64,000 nt of DNA. Origin: Gamsiella multidivaricata (taxonomy: Eukaryota; Mortierellomycota; Mortierellomycetes; Mortierellales; Mortierellaceae). Position numbers and translations under genes: made by a program. The stretch covers positions 434,001 through 498,000 of the forward strand of contig NW_026251721.1 in NCBI RefSeq assembly GCF_025024155.1, in the 5' to 3' direction. Within the stretch, counting starts at the first letter, position 1. Each line of letters starts with the position of its first letter. The notes beneath the pieces were generated by a model. The model was given only the letters and a program-made list of their open reading frames with translations, was not told where the DNA came from and made no database searches. This document shows, one piece after another, positions 57,464 through 64,000 of this stretch.

Positions 57464-58564
57464 AGGCGGGCGAGCCTGTGTGGTACAGTAGTATCACGCG
57501 AAGCTTCCAGAGAACAGTGCTGTGGATCCTAGTTTCGGATCCAGCTTGGTGCGGTTGTTTTTCGGCACAGGGGGCTGTTGTGACGCGGTCAAGATAAAAG
57601 GGACGTCAGGATCTGGATCTGGATCAAGGTAAGTCAGGAATCACGAATCAAGATCAAGAGTAAGTTGACAAGACTTACGAGTCGTGGGGACTGGAGTGTT
57701 CAGGAGGCAGAGAGAGCAGGTAAGTGTGTTGAAGGATTGTTTATTGGTGTGGTTGGGACTAGGGAACTAATCTTGGAGGGGAACACACTCCAGCTTATAT
57801 AGAAAAATAAAGATAAAAAGGATGTGTCTAGACTCTTATCAAGTGATGAATACTTAAGCTGACGCTCAAGTATCTGGTTGTTAATAAAGGGATCTAGATG
57901 TGTAGAGACAGGCCTCGGCCATAGCAGTGCGCGTAGAAGACGCGTTGTTTAGGGATATGGAATCGTAGAAAACATAAAGGTTAATTCTAACGAATGAGAA
58001 AGGTCGCAAACAGAGAGAGCAAATGTGGGCAAGGTTCGCCTTGTCCACAAAAGCAGTCACTTTTGTTAACAGCTGTGTATAAATTACCTTTCGGATCGCG
58101 GGCAGCAGGGGATTGGCTCCCTCCTGAGAGAATGTTCTATTCTGCTCAGGTTCGCACGCCACCGTGGGCTACGAGGAGATTTTTCAGAACTGTCACTCGG
58201 ATTTGCCAGAGCCGTTCTCCAGGACTAAGGTTACGGGGGGGACTATTGAGAGAGGAGACTAAATAATTTACTTCAGAAATCACTCGAGGGCCGCAGTAAC
58301 ATCGTAAGGAAGCCGTACATATATGCCGGATCGAAACATAAGTTGAATATTTGCCGAATCAAGTCACACAGGAGAGAGCCAGTCCAAAGGATCAAGATAT
58401 CAAGTTAGCAGGAACAGGACGACCGAGGCAGGCTTGCGGGAAAATACGCGGGATTTATATGGCGCCTCCTACCATTGTTCGGGACAAACAGGAACATCCT
58501 GACCAGCGAGAAATAGTAACCCCCATAAAATAACCAATAAACCCTGGCAAAGATTGTCCATTGG

Positions 58565-58595
<31 letters not shown>
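57464..58595 (+). mobile_element. SINE E2, copy 1: tRNA-Gly-like retroposon interrupted by a solo LTR
   Basis: It starts right after gcacttttccc (57453-57463). Its head, GCGAGCCTGTGTGGTACAGT then AGTATCACGCGAAGCTTCC, resembles a degenerate tRNA-Gly(TCC). The element ends CCAATAAACCC...CCATTGG followed by an A-run (~58565-58595). A 493-bp solo LTR with its 5-bp duplication interrupts it at 57579-58071. The 3' target-site copy is missing here because the tail abuts the second repeat unit of a tandem duplication. Confidence 0.78.
57579..58071. mobile_element. Solo LTR (Ty3/gypsy-style termini)
   Basis: A 493-bp segment beginning TGTGACGCGG and ending GTTAACA (TG...CA ends) is flanked by 5-bp duplications GCTGT at 57574-57578 and 58072-58076. 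The other copy of the duplicated SINE block has the empty site (GCCGT at ~59433) with uninterrupted flanks, proving insertion. It contains a TATATAG-type box and AATAAAG, as expected of an LTR promoter and polyadenylation signal. No internal retroviral-type genes remain, so it is the product of LTR-LTR recombination. The strand of the lost element is unknown. Confidence 0.88.
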
Positions 58596-58596
<1 letters not shown>

Positions 58597-59285
58597 ACTT
58601 CAGTTATGTGGGTTTCCTTTCCCCGGCGACCCCCACATTGAGTGGCACTACCCCATGTAATCGTTGTGGGTTTCCTTTCCCCTTCCTTAACGCTTGACAA
58701 AAATGCTCAGAATAAATTTCGCCCTTGCGCTAGCCTCCGGACTTCGAGAGGCGCTGGTTCAGAACTTCCCAGCTATACACCAGGGTGTACAAGTTATTCC
58801 ACTGCATTGGCAGCATGCGTCTTAGCTACCCCTGCCGGGGTTACAGGTATAAGTTCAAAAGTGAGTAGGCCCACTTTATAATAGGCTAATCTGAGCTCAC
58901 ATCCAGTGACCTCAGGTGGAGGAAAGACGGGACGAGGAGGTGGAGGAAATGTTACAATAGTAGAGGATTCGGCTCGCAAGCCAGTAGAACGGATTCCGTG
59001 CTCTCAAGAAACCAAGACCATCTCCCAGATGTACAGGTTACAATTGGAGAGATGGTCTTGGCAGATTTGCAGGTGAGGAGCCTGCCAGCTAGCCGAGCGG
59101 ATCGCAGGAGAAAGACCTCGGGACGCTTAGGGAGGTTACAGTGAAGTTGTTGGAGATGGTGCGACTGCCACACTAGAAGATTTAGGGCCAGATAGACACA
59201 AGTCTCAGAGACTATTCACTAGGAAACCAGCACTGATTGTTCTCTCTCGGAGGCCATGTTGAATAAAAAAAAAAAAAAAAAAAAA
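58596..59285 (+). mobile_element. SINE E1, copy 2 (5'-truncated by the duplication)
   Basis: This matches 56739-57428 and ends in its A-run. It lacks the tRNA-like head and first ~147 bp because the duplication breakpoint lies inside the element. Confidence 0.88.
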
Positions 59286-59321
59286 ATTAATTTGCAATTT
59301 TTCTATATATGCACTTTTCCC

Positions 59322-59951
59322 AGGCGGGCGAGCCTGTGTGGTACAGTAGTATCACGCGAAGCTTCCAGAGAACAGTGCTGTGGATCCTAGTTTCGGATCC
59401 AGCTTGGTGCGGTTGTTTTTCGGCACGGGGGGCCGTGTATAAATTACCTTTCGGATCGCGGGCAGCAGGGGATTGGCTCCCTCCTGAGAGAATGTTCTAT
59501 TCTGCTCAGGTTCGTACGCCACCGTGGGCTACGAGGAGATTTTTCAGAACTATCACTCGGATTTGCCAGAGCCGTTCTCCAGCACTAAGGTTACGGGGGG
59601 GACTATTGAGAGAGGAGACTAAATAATTTACTTCAGAAATCACTCGAGGGCCGCAGTAACATCGTAAGGAAGCCGTACATATATGCCGGATCGAAACATA
59701 AGTTGAATATTTGCCGAATCAAGTCACACAGGAGAGAGCCAGTCCAAAGGATCAAGATATCAAGTTAGCAGGAACAGGACGACCGAGGCAGGCTTGCGGG
59801 AAAATACGCGGGATTTATATGGCGCCTCCTACCATTGTTCGGGACAAACAGGAACATCCTGACCAGCGAGAAATAGTAACCCCCATAAAATAACCAATAA
59901 ACCCTGGCAAAGATTGTCCATTGGAAAAAAAAAAAAAAAAAAAAAAAAAAA
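59322..59951 (+). mobile_element. SINE E2, copy 2 (intact, with 11-bp target-site duplications)
   Basis: An uninterrupted ~630-bp copy flanked by gcacttttccc at 59311-59321 and 59952-59962. It shows the full length of E2, from tRNA-Gly-like head to poly-A tail, and the empty LTR site. Confidence 0.82.
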
Positions 59952-59962
59952 GCACTTTTCCC

Positions 59963-60769
59963 CTATTTGCATAGTTTCTCCCATCTATCCCCTCTTTTTG
60001 TCCGAGCTGTCCCCAACATGAGTGGTACCCTGGTTCCTCTCCATCGTTCTTAATCGCTACCTTTTCCATCTTCTCCATCGTTGCTCATCTCCATGCTCTC
60101 CATTTCGACAGTGATTAATAAGCGTGGCGCCGCACCGGACCCCGCTGAGTATATAAACGCGTTCAAAACCATGTATAATAATTCAATTACGAGAGTCTAT
60201 AAAAAAGACATAGTGCATTTTGAATTGACCAGTTTGCTTATTTCTCTCTGCCCCGTTTCCACTTACCCCGCTCATTATCCCCCCTGCTCCGCTACCTTAC
60301 CTTTCGCTTATCTACCTTATCCTTGCACACTCCTCTATCTCCCCCTGTTCCCATTACCCGTAACATTTTAAGATAGGTTTTCAATATTATATATTTCTAG
60401 GAATCGACTTTGAGCCAAAACTGCAACAGGTACAATGGTTTATTCGAAAATGATGACATAGTCGTAAGAATGCTTCGCCCATTTTCTAGAGCTCCCCAGC
60501 GCTGCTCTGCTTAACCATATCCTTCGTATATAATAACTCATCGAATGAAGGATTAAATAGCAATCATCATCGAATAGACCATTGATTCAACCCTAGAACT
60601 CTTTGACCACTCCGGCCCACCGACCGTTTGCAAAAGCGGTCCCCGGAGACTTCCCTTTGAGCCTTTAAACTGCATATTTCTTTAATCCCGGACCCCCAGC
60701 AAATATTTTGAAGAATGCATGTTTTTAAAAGCTTGTGGGCAACCAGCTTTGAGCAAAATGCGGCTTTTG
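59963..60769. other. Flanking DNA with one unrecognised short frame
   Basis: The plus strand has a 96-codon frame (60081-60371) whose second half is C/T-rich low complexity. I do not recognise it and do not call it a gene. The pre-insertion flank of the SINEs continues here. Confidence 0.35.
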
Positions 60770-61870
60770 TCATGGATTCGATGATGGAAGGACCGAGAAA
60801 AGGATAAGGACACGGAACTTAGCATCCACATGAAATGCTACCTACGTTATCATACAAGAAGGGCTGGTTTCTGCACCTGTACCAAACCAGACGAATGCGT
60901 CCAGGATGCGTGAACAGGAACTTAGGGGCTCTAAGCACCTTCGATACTGTCCAGCAACGATGGAAATGCAGAAGGATTTATGGTTAGGAGTGATTGAGGA
61001 AGCGAATACAGTTTAAGAACGAGCACAGAGGAGTGCGAGAAAGACTTGGGAGAAAGAAATAAAGAAAGAGAAACAAAAGGGAATCGACATCAGCAAACAC
61101 AAATCACCGACGTTCAAAGACGCCAGGTTATACACAACTTGGGACGCGTTTGAGGTCACAGTCAGAGGAGTGAGAAACATACGACGGGGAGAGGTAGCGG
61201 TAGACGCTGAGGAGGGAGGAATCGAGGGCGTTGAGCGGTCAATGCAGGATCTGTACCACGGTCTAACGCCCAAATGCATGGCCCAGTCTTGGAAACACAT
61301 CTATAGCGCTACAGAACAAATTACAACATACATGGTCAGCCGCTTTGTGGAGGCTACTGAGAGATCGGGAGAACAGATATCTGGAACAGAAGGTGTAAAG
61401 TCAGCGTCGACTGGGAACGAGAACATGAGATCACTGCTACGAGCAAACGCGTCCGGGACGCAGCTGTGATAGGGGGCACAGTCGTAGCAGTTATGATTTT
61501 ATGGGTTCCGCCCTGAGGCAACGACAAGCACTCAATGTAAATGAGATCAACGATGCCGCGGATGAACGAATGCAGGGGCATTCTGGGACAGCTGAGACTC
61601 GATGTGATGAAGCGACTGGGTGGATATCAATTTCTTAAAATGTCAGAGGATCGTGGCTAAAGGATGGCTTTCGCGCACAACAGGCCATGTAAGGAGAAGG
61701 GCCATCGGTTCATCATTCATGCGGTCATTAATTATGAAATATGGATCCGTTGCGACATAGTCGGAGCGAGCAGCTTACTGTTTGTTTTCTGTCCCACCTG
61801 CAAGTTTCCTTCAGTCCACAGTTAATAAAACCCATGTTCTCGTTAGAATTAAAAAAAAAAAAAAAAAAAA
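60770..61870 (+). pseudogene. Decayed LINE copy (ORF2 C-terminus and 3' end) with poly-A tail
   Basis: Several short frames align, with frameshifts, to the LINE protein encoded at 511-2572: EMLPTLSYKKGW to GMLPTLAYMKQW, KHLRYCPATMEMQKDLW to QHLWRCEMTMQQQQDGW, and DLYHGLTPKCMAQSW to DLYHGLTPTALAKDW (~61250). The 3' UTR retains GGCTAAAGGATG and CTTTCGCGCACAACAGG, as in the first element, then TTAATAAAACCC and an A-run at 61851-61870. Multiple frameshifts and stops show it is dead. No target-site duplication could be recognised. Confidence 0.85.
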
Positions 61871-64000
61871 GATACGGATCTTAATACCAGCAAGAAATAG
61901 GAACTGCATACTCAGCGGATGAAGAGCTCTTATTTTATTATTTCACGAATAAAAGAAAAGGCTTTGATATTTAGAAATCGTTAGGATCTTCAGCAAGTAA
62001 TATCAAGGTAAGGAGGCTATAGCTGGTGCTGACAAAATAAATGGGGTTGAAGCGCGATTGCCCACGCGACAAGGACCGTAATGCAAGGCGTAAGTCTCCT
62101 GCTTTACAGGAATACGTTTCGTACAGTCGTAGCAATGATAGGAAAACGATTGTGTAGGTGTTGACTGGGGATAAATGCAGTAGATAGAGCGTACGTGGGG
62201 CCCTCAAAGAAAAAAAATAAAAAAAAATAAAAGTGTAAGGGCCATACGCGAGGGACCGTATCATCTGACTTCAACGGCCCGGACAGCGTCTTTTTTTTTT
62301 TAATTCAAAGAAATGCGCTAGTAAAAAAAAAAGAAAAGAGGTTGTCACTAAAAAAAAGAGATGAGAGCGCCCTGACAAGCAAGCCGAAATCTTGTACTAT
62401 TCTCGTCGTTAAACTATATCTCCGATTCCTACCCTGTTCTTCTTATGCAATCTGTAATAGAGCTAGCGCCGGATTTTAACTACCATCAACGAAAAAAGAC
62501 AACCAGCTGTCATGCTGAGAGTCGCTTAATCGAAATGGATGTACGTGCCTATGGGAGGGAGGAAAACAGTTTGTTTTCACGTCCTCGTCACCCGATCTTG
62601 AATTAGCCGACCTCGAAAAAAGAGTTTGAGTTCATCATCAAAATGTAAGCTAAGATATAGTCTATTTTCATTGTCAACCTTATTAACTTTCCCCTGCAAA
62701 TGTTGTAGTCGATGGCTGCATCCTCCATTAACACACAATATTGCCCTTCGAAAGCAGACATCAAACCGTTGATGACACTATAAATGAGAGGGCAGATCAG
62801 GCGCTCATCCAAGGCGTCCTTTCCAGTCTCCTGGATCGAAACCTGCGTGAATGTATTTTTGACGACTGTGCTCTCTGCATGCAAACGTCTTGCAAAGCGT
62901 GGTGCACACAGGTACCCTTGTGGAGTCAACGGAGACGAAGTGCGGGCATCCGGTAGAGGGTGTAAAGAAAAAGAGCAGTATGGGTGGTCCCTGAGTAGGC
63001 TACCTATATTAGGGCAGGTGAAAGAGTGCCTGCATGACTAGACTGGATTTGCGTTCTGCTGGGGTGTTAATGTAGTCGCTGGCGACGGAGACGCTAAATT
63101 GCGAAAAAGGGTTCAACGGAGAGAGCAAAACGCTTGAGCGTTTATGTATCGATGCAAAGGGGCCACAATAAAAAAGTAGAAATAGGACAACAAATCTCGC
63201 GGGCAGCAGCTCTTTTTGTTTTTGTCCATTCGGCCTCATGTGCAAGCTCTCCTTTACTCCCTGTCATCCTCGGGATCCGTTCCCCTTCTCCTTTTCGTCA
63301 CTATAGATTCTGTTTGGCTACAGCTTATTATTTTTTTTCTTGCAGGCACCACCACTAGAAGCAGTATTCATGCCAGGAAAGTGCTCTCTTGGATTTAAAT
63401 GGTCCCAACGTTTTCAGATTAGCAACAATACCTCCGTTGTTAAACTAGATCTCCTTGCCTTCCTCGCCCCATCCCCCTTTTTTCGTCCGCGGGACGGAAA
63501 GAACAATGCATGGAATGGGCGCGTTCGCTTTGCCTACTCGTCTTCTTTCTCATCTTCCTTTCTTTTTCTCGCTTTTCCTCTTCTGCAACGACTCTCCGTC
63601 TAGCCTTCTCCACACCCTCCCTCCACACCCTTCCTCCATACCCTCCCTCCACACCCTCCCTTCGTCTCGAGCCTCGTCTGCTCTCTTTATCTCTCACTCT
63701 TTCGCACTCTTTCTCACGCACACTTTCTTTCTCCACGTCCTATAACCTCACTTCTCCGATTTAATTCTCTTCTCATATCTCACTAGTCCGTCTACAGTAG
63801 GTGTCACCTCCATATCTCCATTCGACTCTCTGTGTCCCATTGTCGCGTGTCCTCTTCCTAGATCCTCTCCCAATTTCCTTCTCATCAACATCACCGACGC
63901 TTCAAATATACCTTCATCTTAACATTTCGTATCACCACACCATCTCCAACTACCGTCAATGATTGCATCCCAGCACTCTGACCCACTCTAGCTCCACGTA
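61871..64000. other. No gene recognised; C/T-rich right edge
   Basis: The minus strand has a 108-codon frame (62603-62929) of normal composition that I do not recognise. From ~63450 the plus strand becomes strongly C/T-rich (CTCCCTCCACACC arrays), which in this window precedes gene starts. A gene may begin just beyond the right edge. Confidence 0.4.

Larger units (their letters stand above)
56739..59952. repeat. Tandem duplication of a SINE E1-SINE E2 block
   Basis: Unit 1 is 56739-58595 and unit 2 is 58596-59952. They are nearly identical once the solo LTR is removed (~1.36 kb each), with only scattered substitutions and small indels. Unit 2 starts within E1 at CACTTCAG, fused directly to the E2 poly-A of unit 1. 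The same CACTT occurs after the terminal E2 tail (gCACTTttccc), giving a 5-bp microhomology at the junction. Confidence 0.92.

Noticed and set aside
57464..57550. tRNA-Gly(TCC) gene
   Set aside because: Only the D-arm and anticodon region resemble tRNA-Gly; the T-arm is degenerate. Interpreted as the head of SINE E2.
1..64000. CRISPR arrays, bacterial operons or prophage
   Set aside because: No regularly spaced repeats, no Shine-Dalgarno-linked gene strings; genes have spliceosomal introns throughout.

Overview
The window looks like nuclear DNA of a filamentous, early-diverging fungus. Genes are split by many short GT-AG introns (most under about 450 nt), intergenic DNA is full of long A/T homopolymers and microsatellites, and there are non-LTR retrotransposons, tRNA-derived SINEs, a Dicer, an SPX-VTC polyphosphate polymerase and a MIG1/CreA-type zinc-finger protein. 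The style resembles Mortierellomycotina/Mucoromycota; that placement is inference. Nothing bacterial is present (no operons, no CRISPR).

Layout. 1-3.05 kb: a three-level nest of minus-strand LINE retrotransposons, two insertions of which carry clear 21-bp target-site duplications. 3.1 kb: intron-containing tRNA-Tyr. 3.35-6.17 kb (-): an 11-exon gene fusing an alpha/beta hydrolase to a tyrosine-phosphatase-like domain, divergent from a single-exon F-box gene (6.46-8.45 kb, +). 9.05-14.67 kb (+): a 10-exon BCAS3-like autophagy/WD40 protein. 14.7-22.7 kb: gene-poor. 22.76-23.96 kb (+): a four-finger C2H2 regulator with a MIG1/CreA-type finger pair. 24-30.5 kb: gene-poor, with degenerate repeats. 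30.5-34.2 kb (-): a NMN-adenylyltransferase-like gene with one ~2.2-kb intron. 38.2-41.0 kb (+): VTC4-like polyphosphate polymerase. 41.3-44.9 kb (-): SNU114/EFTUD2 U5 snRNP GTPase. 45.45-50.55 kb (+): Dicer, divergent from SNU114. 50.87-55.1 kb (-): USP37-like deubiquitinase with three UIMs, convergent with Dicer. 56.4 kb: tRNA-Arg. 56.6-59.96 kb: two tRNA-derived SINEs inserted next to each other, then tandemly duplicated at a 5-bp microhomology, with a solo LTR in one copy only. 60.8-61.87 kb (+): decayed LINE copy. 62-64 kb: no recognised gene.

Functional links between neighbours are weak; this is mostly unrelated housekeeping genes. Dicer (RNA silencing) sits in a window with LINE, SINE and LTR remnants that silencing would be expected to restrain, but that is context, not evidence. 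The most unusual gene is the hydrolase-phosphatase fusion. The richest structural signal is the layered retroelement history at the two ends. Exon coordinates were derived by hand from splice consensus and reading-frame continuity. CDS lengths are divisible by three for every multi-exon model except VTC4, where a missing internal exon is inferred.
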